A DNA stretch of 17,471 nt from Candidatus Woesearchaeota archaeon (GCA_014729145.1 WJKL01000055.1:1-17471); one strand, 5' to 3'; shown: positions 1 through 9,560, numbered from the stretch's first letter. Notes: generated by a model from the letters alone, not told the origin. Translations and numbers: made by a program.

Positions 1-2924
1 CCATTTATTTTACATGATTTTCCTATCTCATTGATCCATTTTCCTGCTATTTCAACTTCAGCAGTAATATATCCGCTGTCATATTCATAACCATAACACC
101 AATCAGTTCCAGAATATGAACAATCATAATTTCCCTGTGTATCATAAATCCCAACAGAATCCTTAATATTAGTGATTACTCCACTTTCACTATAAACTGG
201 CACTTCCATAACTGGAATTTCAAGATTAGCAACTCCATAACTTGCTGGACTATATCCTTCACAATCAGGGAACTCAGCTGAACGAGCATCAACAACTAAA
301 GTATCTCCAACAAATCCAACATTTGAATTATTTGAAATATATCTTCCTAGAGTTATATTATCAATATTTGATACAATGTCAAACAATGCAATTTCTCCGG
401 CACTAACATTAATCACAATTTCTTCATTAGTATTCACTCCATCGATTGTATAAATTTCTGGACCATTTTCTGAAACACAACTTTCTTGTTCAACGGGCCT
501 GTTATCATTAAAACCACAGCTATTCATATCTACACAAGTTCTACTTCTACTATCATTTACACAATCACCCCATTCAGTACAATTCCAAGATGAGGTACAA
601 TTATTATTGCTATTTTGTACAATAACATTAAAAGAACCAGATATTGTTTCAATTCCATCTGAAACACTATATTCAATTGTATAGTCTCCAAGCTGTGCAT
701 CTTCCCACACAAATACATTATCTTGAGTTTGATTAAATCTGGAATCATTTATAAAATAAGTCAAATTATCTCCATCAACATCTTCAGCATAGATAGTTAC
801 CCAAACAGGGTCTCCTTTAAATGAGATAATATCGTTGATATCATCTACTACAGGAGCTGTATTGTAAGGCAGTACAATTATTTTTACAACTGAAGTATCA
901 GATGAATAAGTATCTGATGCACTTACATTCACAGTATAGTTTCCTTCATCTCCTATCTGTGTCTGCCATTCTCCATCACTGCCAACTGGATCAGATATAG
1001 AGTAGATAATAGTATCATCATCAAGATCTGCAGCAGAAACATTTATCCTTATAATTTCTCCTTCTTTTACAGTTATATCAGATATATGAGCTAAAATAGG
1101 TCTGTGATTTGTAACAATGACATCATTAAGCACTTCTTGTTTATTTTCATAACCCAAATCAAATTGTAGTTGATATTTCTGGTCTGACTGCAATAATCCA
1201 GCATAATTATAATTAAATTGATTAACTCCAGGATTCAATAAATAATTGTTAAAACTTCCTTGAATCTTTGTATTGTTCAATATAAGATTATCTTTTACAT
1301 CAATATCTACATCTGTATCCCTCATATTGTAGATCTCAAGCACAACATCAGCATCTCCTTTAACAATTTCAGGAATAGTTATCTTATATTCCAAAACTCT
1401 TGTTTCTATTTCAAATTCAGATTCAGTAAGTGTTTCATTTCCTTCAATATATTTTATCCTGTATTGGGTAAACTTCTCATCTTCTTCAGATGTCAAAGAC
1501 ACCATCATAGCAGGAACATTAGATATCATCTCCTTCTGATAAACTAATTTATCTTCAGTCCACACTTCTATCTCTCCATCCAAAACTTCATTATTTACAT
1601 AATCTATATTGAAAGTAAGATTAAAGTCAGTACTAGGCAAGATCTTCGCAGGATAATCAATATTATCAAAGTATATTGGTGAAGGTGATACATAATCAAT
1701 AGTATATTCTATTCTCCTGTAAAGTTTAAAATCTCCATTTTCACAATCAATTACATCTAATGGACTTATGAATAGATTTACTGTTTGTTTGTCTTCTTTG
1801 TAAGTATTAGTAACTTCAATATTTTTTTCAAATCCAAAAGCACACGTTCTATTTACAAGTTCTCCATCATATTCAGGAAGATTTAAATTCAATGATTCGG
1901 GATTACTGAATACATAACTTACATTAGTCACAATAGCATTCAATGGAAGATTGTGGTGTTTCGTAATCATAGGTCTAACTATTTCATAAGAAGCAAAAAC
2001 ATTTTCACCATCACTTACATTCAAAAGTTCAAATGAATTATTTGATTCTATAGCATAATCTAAACTTACAATTTCTTGGATATTATCACTAACATCTTGA
2101 ACAACAAAATCCATACTTTGGAAAGGTGTTTCTTCTTTTTCTCCTACAAGCTTACCACAATATCTTTCAAGATCGCCTTTATCATAATTAGGCGTTGTAG
2201 TTATTGTCAGAGGATTTCCATACAAATGATAAGACATTAAAGTCATTCCAATCAGCTCATCTCCGCTTGGATTTATATTTGCATAATATCTATTTCTTGC
2301 ATCTCTAAACGAATTTCCTAATGTTTTGCTGTCTCCTAGATTACAAATCATGGCTCTTACAAATTCTCTTGAATCTAAAAAATTAGGAGCTATAATATTT
2401 GAATATCTAGTTAACTCCCTTACAAAAGAATCTTCCTTAGGTATAGCTAATCCTGCATAATTACTATCAAATATAAACAAAGGATTGTGATCTGCAAAAT
2501 CACCTTTCCATCTTTTTACGTCATTTACATTAATTACAGTATCAGAATTATGAGAAGTCATCTCATCATTTTCAATATATCCATTTTCAGCTTCTATAAT
2601 AAATATTTCATTTGATTCAAAGTCACTTAAATCCACATCATTGTAGTTCCAGAACCCACTATAATCCGTATTTGAATTTCCAACTAAATATTTCAAGGCA
2701 TCTCTCTTTTCTTCAAAAGATCCAAACCAAAAGAATCCATTTTCTCCATAATATGTAGCGTGATTGAAATTAAGTTCTTCACTATCAAGCTGATTAATCA
2801 GATCTTCAGGACTATCTCCTACTAATCTTGAAACAGAAGATATTTCATAAGCAGTAGAGACAGAATGAGCTATCGGAATAACTAGCAAAATCATGCACAA
2901 TCCTATCAATAATTGTTTATTCAT
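1..2924 (-). CDS. Large secreted protein with C25/caspase-like domain, cadherin-like repeats and TSP1-like module (partial, 3' end outside window)
   Basis: The reading frame is open from the ATG at 2924 to the window edge, giving 974 codons with no stop, so the C-terminus is missing. Residues 1-25 form a signal peptide (MNKQLLIGLCMILLVIPIAH core), so the product is exported. Residues about 100-240 resemble the C-terminal part of a gingipain/C25-type caspase-fold domain: an SHNS motif at 124-127 sits where GHGS is expected, NPLFIFDSNYAG at 147-158 sits where the catalytic Cys segment is expected, and SYHLYGNPLT at 231-240 matches the closing strand. Cys is replaced in the middle motif, so activity is doubtful. 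Residues about 610-770 are two Ig/cadherin-like repeats with VDGDN-type turns. Residues 776-816 are a thrombospondin-1-like Cys module (WNCTEWGDC, RTC). Sequons (N-x-S/T) are frequent. The start overlaps the upstream 163-residue gene by 8 nt, so it is the third gene of the toxin operon. Exact role unknown; a surface or processing role is inferred. Confidence 0.8.
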   Translation of the reverse strand, partial: MNKQLLIGLCMILLVIPIAHSVSTAYEISSVSRLVGDSPEDLINQLDSEELNFNHATYYGENGFFWFGSFEEKRDALKYLVGNSNTDYSGFWNYNDVDLSDFESNEIFIIEAENGYIENDEMTSHNSDTVINVNDVKRWKGDFADHNPLFIFDSNYAGLAIPKEDSFVRELTRYSNIIAPNFLDSREFVRAMICNLGDSKTLGNSFRDARNRYYANINPSGDELIGMTLMSYHLYGNPLTITTTPNYDKGDLERYCGKLVGEKEETPFQSMDFVVQDVSDNIQEIVSLDYAIESNNSFELLNVSDGENVFASYEIVRPMITKHHNLPLNAIVTNVSYVFSNPESLNLNLPEYDGELVNRTCAFGFEKNIEVTNTYKEDKQTVNLFISPLDVIDCENGDFKLYRRIEYTIDYVSPSPIYFDNIDYPAKILPSTDFNLTFNIDYVNNEVLDGEIEVWTEDKLVYQKEMISNVPAMMVSLTSEEDEKFTQYRIKYIEGNETLTESEFEIETRVLEYKITIPEIVKGDADVVLEIYNMRDTDVDIDVKDNLILNNTKIQGSFNNYLLNPGVNQFNYNYAGLLQSDQKYQLQFDLGYENKQEVLNDVIVTNHRPILAHISDITVKEGEIIRINVSAADLDDDTIIYSISDPVGSDGEWQTQIGDEGNYTVNVSASDTYSSDTSVVKIIVLPYNTAPVVDDINDIISFKGDPVWVTIYAEDVDGDNLTYFINDSRFNQTQDNVFVWEDAQLGDYTIEYSVSDGIETISGSFNVIVQNSNNNCTSSWNCTEWGDCVNDSRSRTCVDMNSCGFNDNRPVEQESCVSENGPEIYTIDGVNTNEEIVINVSAGEIALFDIVSNIDNITLGRYISNNSNVGFVGDTLVVDARSAEFPDCEGYSPASYGVANLEIPVMEVPVYSESGVITNIKDSVGIYDTQGNYDCSYSGTDWCYGYEYDSGYITAEVEIAGKWINEIGKSCKIN

Positions 2925-3408
2925 CAATTTTATTTTCTTCTCCCACAACATAATTGTATTTTTTCCAACTCTCTTCTTTTTCTGACCAATAATTTATTTT
3001 ATTTGGTTCTACTTCAGAATCTGATTTTAATTTTTCCAGTGATTCTGGATCTTTATAATCATAAACAGCAGAAGGTTCTAAAATTCTACATAAAATGTCA
3101 ATTACTCTCAGTAGATCGTTAGTATTGTTAGTTTCAAAATCTATCGAACTTAAATTCACAAATTTTCCATATTTCGCCAATGCAATTCTAAATTCAATTT
3201 CATTATATTTGAAATCAAATGCCACAAATTTTTCACAATTAAGATATTTCTCATTAATATTAGAATAATCATCAGATTTTCCAAAATCAAGAGAATATTC
3301 TTCAGATAAATCAAAATTTTGTTTTAGATTATCTAAAAGATTTAAGATATCTAACTTATCTAAATCTAAGTCAAATACTATGCTTACATTTTCTATTACT
3401 TTACTCAT
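2917..3408 (-). CDS. Candidate immunity protein for the upstream nuclease toxin
   Basis: This 163-residue acidic protein has no signal peptide or membrane segment, so it should stay in the cytosol. I do not recognise its family. It is rich in Asp, Glu, Asn and Leu, with an alternating hydrophobic/acidic N-terminus (VFDLDLDKLDIL) and a C-terminal tail dense in Lys, Glu and Trp/Tyr. Its ATG overlaps the TGA of the 2051-residue gene by 4 nt, and a good Shine-Dalgarno sequence (GAGGTG at 3414-3419) lies within the last toxin codons, so it is both translationally coupled and independently primed. A small acidic cytosolic protein directly behind a secreted multidomain protein ending in a nuclease-like domain is the usual arrangement of polymorphic toxin-immunity pairs. 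The immunity assignment rests on position and charge, not on homology. It could instead be an unrelated chaperone-like partner. Confidence 0.55.
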   Translation of the reverse strand: MSKVIENVSIVFDLDLDKLDILNLLDNLKQNFDLSEEYSLDFGKSDDYSNINEKYLNCEKFVAFDFKYNEIEFRIALAKYGKFVNLSSIDFETNNTNDLLRVIDILCRILEPSAVYDYKDPESLEKLKSDSEVEPNKINYWSEKEESWKKYNYVVGEENKIDE

Positions 3409-6400
3409 TTTAACACCTCATTTAATATCAATTTTCCATTAGAATCAACTACTTCCAATACTATCTCTTTACTATTCTTTTTAGCTAATTCCTCTAATTG
3501 AGTTCTTGCTGCTTTAAAAGCATCGGAGATTATATCATCAGTTTTAACTCTATATATAATCTTGCTTCCACCATATTTAGTTTGATATTTTATATACTTA
3601 GGAACTTGTTTTTGTATATCTCCATCTGTAAGAATATTTATCCAAGGTCTTGCTTTTTCTTCTACTATTGTTCCGCTATTTCTTAATTTATCAATTTCTC
3701 CTGCTACTCTTTCTCCTGATTCATCTATAAAATCAAATTTTTGTCCAAAACTTTTGAGATTATCTATATTTTCAAATTTAAATGATTCAAGTTCAAATTG
3801 AGAGCCTTTTGCTTGATTCCAAGTATTATCAAGTTTTTCAACTAATTCATTAAATGCTTTTTTCTGTGCATCGTCTCCTGCTTCTTCGACCCATTTATGT
3901 ACTTTTCCTAAATTTTCAACCAACCCCTCAGTTTGTTCTTTTGTCATATGCCTTATATTATCTACGACAATATCATCAGCATTTTTTTTCAGTATATTTT
4001 CTAAAACTTCCATTCCATCAACTACGTGTTTAAGTCTACCTGCTGCAACTTCTGTTCCTTCTTCAGCAAGTTCTTTGGTCATCTTTCCAGAACTCAATAA
4101 ACCAATTTTTGTTATATCATCTAGCTTACTTAATGCTGCCTTTCCAAATCTTTTTAAGAATGGTTCAGCAACTCTTCCTAATACTTTAGCTAATCCTGCA
4201 CCTACAACTTCAAATAGTATGTCTGCATCACACTCATCCCAATTCTGACCATTTTGATTTTCTATAAGACAAGAGTCTACAGTATCTGATGACATCAATA
4301 TAACTCCAGCACCAGCTACAAATGGAGCAGCAGGACCAGTTAATGGACTTATAAGTATCAAAAGACCCCCTCCCACTAAAGGAGCCCATTTTATACTTTC
4401 TCCATGTACGTTTTTATATTGCTGACTTTCGATAAGTTTTGCAGCATATCTAATTTTTAGAGGTGAATCAGTATTTATTATCAAAGCATAATCTTTTTTA
4501 CTCCATTGATTTCTATCAATATAGAAATCTTGATCGTTGTTATGAGATGAAAGATAATATTCTTTCAAAACTCTGTTTGTAGCAGTAGTTCCTACAATAA
4601 TCAAAGCAGCTCCTTTTTGTCCATAATCTCCCAAATAAAGATCACCAGCAGATATTTCCGGAATATCATCAGTTATAAATTCACTTTTTACCGCTGCTTT
4701 CAATTCATCAACTTCAACTCTGATATCAGCTATATTTGTTGGAGTTACAAGCATAACTTGTTTATCTCCTTCAAAGTTTTTCTGAGTAAATATTACTTCA
4801 AGATCTTTTATCATAAGATCATTATTTCCAGTATAGAATGTGGCAATAGGCTGATCAGAATAAATCCCATATCCTTTCAAATCTTCTATTCCTGGAGCCC
4901 AAGTTTCATCAAGAATTGTGTTACTCATATAACTAGGAACAACAAAATCATCCCCCACAATAATTATTTCCTTACAATTCCTGCATTTTTCTCCTAAGAA
5001 TGATCCCACTGCATCTGGATATATATTATTTCTCCAGCTACCTTTAAGTTTTTCATGATAACTATCAATGCCACTATTAAATGGTACACTTTCACTAATC
5101 TCCTTATCCAGATCATAAACAACGCCTTTGTTCTGTGCAGCTTTTTCATAAGTTTTAGCAAGTAAAGCTCTAACTCCTGCATCATCATTGTAACGTTTGT
5201 CAAGCTGATCTGTGTTTGTGATATAAAGAGTATAAGGTTCAGATATAACATTTACAACTTCAACATCATCATTAATCTTAAAAATATATTTATCTTCATC
5301 TCCAACTATATCAAATTCACATATATTATTTCCTGAACTAAAATCACCAGTAAAACAATTTCCAGATTTATAACTAAATGCTGAAGAATCATATTCAAAA
5401 GGAATATTCATAGCAGAGTTTACCCAAACATTAACAAATAATTTATCCCCTCTCTGTTTGTTTACAACAGTTCCTGAAGAAGCACCTTCAACAACCAAAT
5501 CATAATTAAGATTTGTTGCACATTGTTTTGTTGAATCAACATCTGTTGGACATATCTCTCCAATAGTACATATATCAATTAATTCTAATGTCTTAGGCGT
5601 TCCAGCTTCACATCTATACACATTTCCATCTTTACATTGATATTCATCAACAACAGAACATTCGTCTGGTTCATTATAATCTATACATGCGTCCCATCCA
5701 CTGCCAAGATCACATTTCATTCCATATGGTTTGCAGTCATTATCAGAATCACAATCACATCCACTTGAACTTCCATCTGGAATTGTACATACAGCATCTT
5801 CTACACAAGTTCCATATCCTTGATTAAGATCGCAGTGATATCCTGAATCACATGTATAAACAGAACATGAGCATGTTGCAGATGTTCCATAAGGGAAATT
5901 ACAATCTTCTGTACAATCTAATGAACAATCAAGATAAGTTTCTCCATTATTACAAACTCCATCTCCACACCCTACAACAGTTATAAGATCATTTGTATAG
6001 AAAGGATCTGAAAATTCAATTTCTCCATCAAATTGATTTAGTAAACCTATTTCATGTATTCCCCAAGCCATATCATATTTTTCATAAGGCCAGTCAGAAC
6101 CTATCTTAAATACTCTTTCATAAAAATTAGTTCCAGGAGTTACAGCAACAACAACATCATTTGCAGTATCATCATAGGCTGTATTGCTTTCATCTCTTAT
6201 AGTTGCTCCTAATCCTACATCAAGATCCAATATTCCTGAATTTTCTATTTCATAAATAACCGTGAATGTTTCTCCTCTCTCTAAAGTTGGATTTGCTGGA
6301 GAGATATCATAGCTAATCATATCAATAAGTGAATAATCATCAAAAATACAATATCCTCCTGAACAACCATCAGAACATAATGTTTTCCCATCTGCCCTTA

Positions 6401-9400
6401 CATCATAACCACAAACATTATTTGAACAATCAGCAAATTCATAATCTTGCCAAACATTTCCATCAGAACAATAAGGAGATCCAGTCCAGCTTCCATCAGA
6501 ACAATCTGAATCAGCAAAGCATTCTTTGATTATCAAATCTCCTTCGTATAATTCATCATAGTCATTTTTAGCAGCAATTCTATAAGTATCATCAGGAGAG
6601 TCAGCATCATCAACCATAAATGTTGTCCAATCTATCTCTATCTTATTATTGTTAAAAGTGTGTGTTCCAAGATCTTTAACATCATCATCATTTCCAGGAA
6701 GCCAATCCCAGAATCCTTGTTGAGTATAATTTTGTTCTTCTTCCATTGAAGTAAGTATTTCATCAACTTCCATTATCTTAACACTAGCAGTATCTGTATT
6801 AGAACAAGAATCTCCAGTTATAGTAATCTTTACTTTTTCTCCAACTAATGCCTGAGTTTTGTTCCATGAATTAGAAGTTATTACACAAGGTTTTTTCTGA
6901 CAACTTGCACTAGGCCATCCTTCTTGACAAAATTCATCTGAAGCGCATGTATCGTAAGGAACATAACACATCTTTATCAAAACTCCAGACCTTACATCAT
7001 CACAACTATACACATCTCCATCTATACAATCGGAATCAGAACCATCTGCACAGCTTCCTTTACTATATCCCAAATCTTCACATGTTTTTGCAACACAACT
7101 TCCACTTGAACATTTTTCATAATCTCCACAATCAGAATCTGAACAACAAATACTTGTATCTACACTTCCATCACTTTCGCAGTCAGGGTCATAACCATAA
7201 CAGTTCTTTGATTGACAAGCATGGTTGCATGAAGTAGAGCAGGAATAACAAGGCCTATCTCCGTCATATTCAGTTCCTGAACAGTATTTTCCATCTCCGC
7301 AATTATAGCTATCATCATAATTATATCCGCAGTAGCCTTCACATTCAGTATAAGCAGTATATTTATCATAGCTTGTATCAGAGTAGCATGTTCTTTTTGA
7401 TGTATGTGAACAAGATGGGCTGTAGTCACATCCTGCTACGCAAGCCCCATTTGAACAAATATAATCAGAACCATAATCTGTACATGATTTTGTATATACA
7501 TATATTAAATCAGCAAAGCAATAAAATCCTTGTCCAGAACACCATCTCCAATCATCATCACACTTTAAAAAATATTCTTTAAGATTTGTACTACCATCAC
7601 ACTCATCTGTATATGAATAATCTAATTCATAACTATAAGTAGTTCCTTTTTCTTTATAATCTGCTTTATTGTGACAAGTTCCATAAGTAAGATCTGTTTT
7701 ATAAGCTCTACTATCGCAATTATCTGTGCAACCACTATTTTGAGCAGAAAAGTCTCCATTTTCTTCAGAAGAACTTACTGCATAGCTTACTTCTTGAATC
7801 CCATAGTCTTCAGCAAGTTTAGTAATTGCATAAGGCGTTTCAGGATTATATTTAGCTATATATTCATTGAATATTTCTTTTTTATTATCATTTAAAGATT
7901 TACTAGTTATAATCCAAATAAAATAATCTCCATTTGTCCAAAACCAGTAAGATCCATCTTCAGTATAGTATAGTTCTTTATTTTCATAATTATATTTATT
8001 TGTGTATTTTATATTTGAATCAATAAATTCTTTCTGATAATTTTTATCTTCGAAATCAAGAACACCCACTTTTAACTTATATAGTTCATCATTCTGATAT
8101 TCTGCCATCTCTCCTCTAAATCCATAATCATCTTCCTCAAATTCAGATTTTTCTATAAACCAATTATCTCCAATATCTTCTGCAATCACAAGTCCATTTG
8201 TTACAGTCTCGTTGTTCACAGGATTTTGAGTATCATTGATAGAGTTATTAGTATCATTTATAGCAGTATCATTTATAGAAACATCTGAAAATAAAAGCCC
8301 AACATCAACAAACCCACTTCCATATTCTACATCTTTTCCAGAATCTCCTAGATCAACCGCATTTTCTTCTAACATACTCTTTATTTCATAATGGTCTAAA
8401 CTTGAATTCTTTTGCAGAAGCAAAGCAGCTGCTCCAGCTACATGGGGTGTTGACATAGAAGTTCCTGATTTTGAAGAGATAAGCCCATCTATTGTATAAG
8501 ATACAACCCTTGAACCAGGGGCAGAAACATCCGGTTTTATATAGTTTCCAAGATCTTCTCCAGACGAAAAACATTCATAATCTCTATGGTCATCAGTAGC
8601 TCCCACAGTTATAACATCTTCATAATTTCCAGGGCTTGCAGTTCCAATATAATCATATCCAGCGCACGGCCCATAATTTCCAGAAGCAACAACCACTACA
8701 ACCCCATTGTCAATAGCATACTGCAAAGCATTGTTCAGGGGCTCATCCATATATCCTATAGGAGCACCTAAACTTAATGAGATGACATCAGCCCCATTCT
8801 CAACAGCCCATTCAATTCCTGCTATTATTGTTGAAGAGCTTCCGCTTCCGTCATCAGAAAGAACCTTAGCATTCATTAGATTAGCAGCAGGAGCAACCCC
8901 TACATATCTTCCGTTTCCAGCAGCGATTCCAGCACAATGGGTTCCGTGTCCGTTTCCATCAACAGCAGAATCTTCTCCAGTAAAAACTTCAGAAGATATA
9001 ATTCTCTCTTCAAAAGCACTATTATTAGAATCAATTCCAGTATCAAGCACAGCAATGTTTATACCTGTTCCATCATAACCAAGATTCCATGCTGTACTTG
9101 TATTCATTGCAGGAACACTTTCATCAAGAAGAGCTTCATATTCATGATCTATATAAACAGCCTCAACAGAATCGCTTTCTGTCAAACTGCCAAGTTCATT
9201 TATAGATATCTCTGCAGCAACATACTCGCTCAACTCCTTGTTTACTTTCTTAGAGATAGCTTTCTCAATGCTTTTTTTAGCATTTTCAGCTCCGAATAAT
9301 TTTCCAAAGAAACCGGGCTCTTTTTTCTTTACAAGAATTTTTACTGTTTCATCAGTAGCTGAACTGAATCTTTTCTGCAGACCACGGTCTATCTTATCAA

Positions 9401-9560
9401 TCTGTTTTTTCGAAAACTTAATATCAGAAGAATCAGCAGCAAAATTTTGGGGCAGAATCCCTATAAAGATTATAAGGCATATTACTAAAGCTAGTATCTG
9501 GTTTTTGTTTTTTATTTTAAGCCCCCCGATAGGCCCCAAACTAATATTTTCTGTAATCAA
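3405..9560 (-). CDS. Giant secreted subtilase with Cys-rich repeats and C-terminal nuclease-like domain (candidate polymorphic toxin)
   Basis: 2051 residues. Residues 15-42 are a signal peptide (KIKNKN then ILALVICLIIFIGIL, then AAD). Residues about 70-145 look like an I9-type propeptide. Residues about 160-420 are an S8 subtilase with D173 (VLDTGID), H205 (GHGTHCAG), oxyanion N295 (ASGN) and S368 (GTSMSTPHVAG), all intact. Residues 428-455 are a linker of NDT-type sequons. Residues about 610-1350 are Cys-rich, including CGDGVCNNGE near 1198-1207, with an Ig-like stretch at about 1080-1190. Residues about 1480-1720 contain IIIVGDDFVVP (1532-1542), reminiscent of the N-terminal half of gingipain-type folds. 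Residues 1726-1756 are a hydrophobic hairpin. Residues about 1918-2051 look like a PD-(D/E)xK nuclease: KGSQFEL, GEID (D1957), then E1967-x-K1969 and a Gln/Tyr-rich helix. The start is TTG, because an in-frame TAA lies 9 nt upstream of it and no ATG is available. It heads the operon with the putative immunity gene. Subtilase assignment is firm; the toxin role is inferred. Confidence 0.85.
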   Translation of the reverse strand: MITENISLGPIGGLKIKNKNQILALVICLIIFIGILPQNFAADSSDIKFSKKQIDKIDRGLQKRFSSATDETVKILVKKKEPGFFGKLFGAENAKKSIEKAISKKVNKELSEYVAAEISINELGSLTESDSVEAVYIDHEYEALLDESVPAMNTSTAWNLGYDGTGINIAVLDTGIDSNNSAFEERIISSEVFTGEDSAVDGNGHGTHCAGIAAGNGRYVGVAPAANLMNAKVLSDDGSGSSSTIIAGIEWAVENGADVISLSLGAPIGYMDEPLNNALQYAIDNGVVVVVASGNYGPCAGYDYIGTASPGNYEDVITVGATDDHRDYECFSSGEDLGNYIKPDVSAPGSRVVSYTIDGLISSKSGTSMSTPHVAGAAALLLQKNSSLDHYEIKSMLEENAVDLGDSGKDVEYGSGFVDVGLLFSDVSINDTAINDTNNSINDTQNPVNNETVTNGLVIAEDIGDNWFIEKSEFEEDDYGFRGEMAEYQNDELYKLKVGVLDFEDKNYQKEFIDSNIKYTNKYNYENKELYYTEDGSYWFWTNGDYFIWIITSKSLNDNKKEIFNEYIAKYNPETPYAITKLAEDYGIQEVSYAVSSSEENGDFSAQNSGCTDNCDSRAYKTDLTYGTCHNKADYKEKGTTYSYELDYSYTDECDGSTNLKEYFLKCDDDWRWCSGQGFYCFADLIYVYTKSCTDYGSDYICSNGACVAGCDYSPSCSHTSKRTCYSDTSYDKYTAYTECEGYCGYNYDDSYNCGDGKYCSGTEYDGDRPCYSCSTSCNHACQSKNCYGYDPDCESDGSVDTSICCSDSDCGDYEKCSSGSCVAKTCEDLGYSKGSCADGSDSDCIDGDVYSCDDVRSGVLIKMCYVPYDTCASDEFCQEGWPSASCQKKPCVITSNSWNKTQALVGEKVKITITGDSCSNTDTASVKIMEVDEILTSMEEEQNYTQQGFWDWLPGNDDDVKDLGTHTFNNNKIEIDWTTFMVDDADSPDDTYRIAAKNDYDELYEGDLIIKECFADSDCSDGSWTGSPYCSDGNVWQDYEFADCSNNVCGYDVRADGKTLCSDGCSGGYCIFDDYSLIDMISYDISPANPTLERGETFTVIYEIENSGILDLDVGLGATIRDESNTAYDDTANDVVVAVTPGTNFYERVFKIGSDWPYEKYDMAWGIHEIGLLNQFDGEIEFSDPFYTNDLITVVGCGDGVCNNGETYLDCSLDCTEDCNFPYGTSATCSCSVYTCDSGYHCDLNQGYGTCVEDAVCTIPDGSSSGCDCDSDNDCKPYGMKCDLGSGWDACIDYNEPDECSVVDEYQCKDGNVYRCEAGTPKTLELIDICTIGEICPTDVDSTKQCATNLNYDLVVEGASSGTVVNKQRGDKLFVNVWVNSAMNIPFEYDSSAFSYKSGNCFTGDFSSGNNICEFDIVGDEDKYIFKINDDVEVVNVISEPYTLYITNTDQLDKRYNDDAGVRALLAKTYEKAAQNKGVVYDLDKEISESVPFNSGIDSYHEKLKGSWRNNIYPDAVGSFLGEKCRNCKEIIIVGDDFVVPSYMSNTILDETWAPGIEDLKGYGIYSDQPIATFYTGNNDLMIKDLEVIFTQKNFEGDKQVMLVTPTNIADIRVEVDELKAAVKSEFITDDIPEISAGDLYLGDYGQKGAALIIVGTTATNRVLKEYYLSSHNNDQDFYIDRNQWSKKDYALIINTDSPLKIRYAAKLIESQQYKNVHGESIKWAPLVGGGLLILISPLTGPAAPFVAGAGVILMSSDTVDSCLIENQNGQNWDECDADILFEVVGAGLAKVLGRVAEPFLKRFGKAALSKLDDITKIGLLSSGKMTKELAEEGTEVAAGRLKHVVDGMEVLENILKKNADDIVVDNIRHMTKEQTEGLVENLGKVHKWVEEAGDDAQKKAFNELVEKLDNTWNQAKGSQFELESFKFENIDNLKSFGQKFDFIDESGERVAGEIDKLRNSGTIVEEKARPWINILTDGDIQKQVPKYIKYQTKYGGSKIIYRVKTDDIISDAFKAARTQLEELAKKNSKEIVLEVVDSNGKLILNEVLK
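3414..3419 (-). promoter_or_regulatory. Shine-Dalgarno of the candidate immunity gene inside the toxin 3' end
   Basis: Read on the minus strand this is GAGGTG, five bases before the ATG at 3408. It is formed by the Glu-Val codons of the toxin C-terminus (NEVLK). It therefore primes the next gene independently, as well as allowing re-initiation at the overlapping TGA/ATG. Confidence 0.75.
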
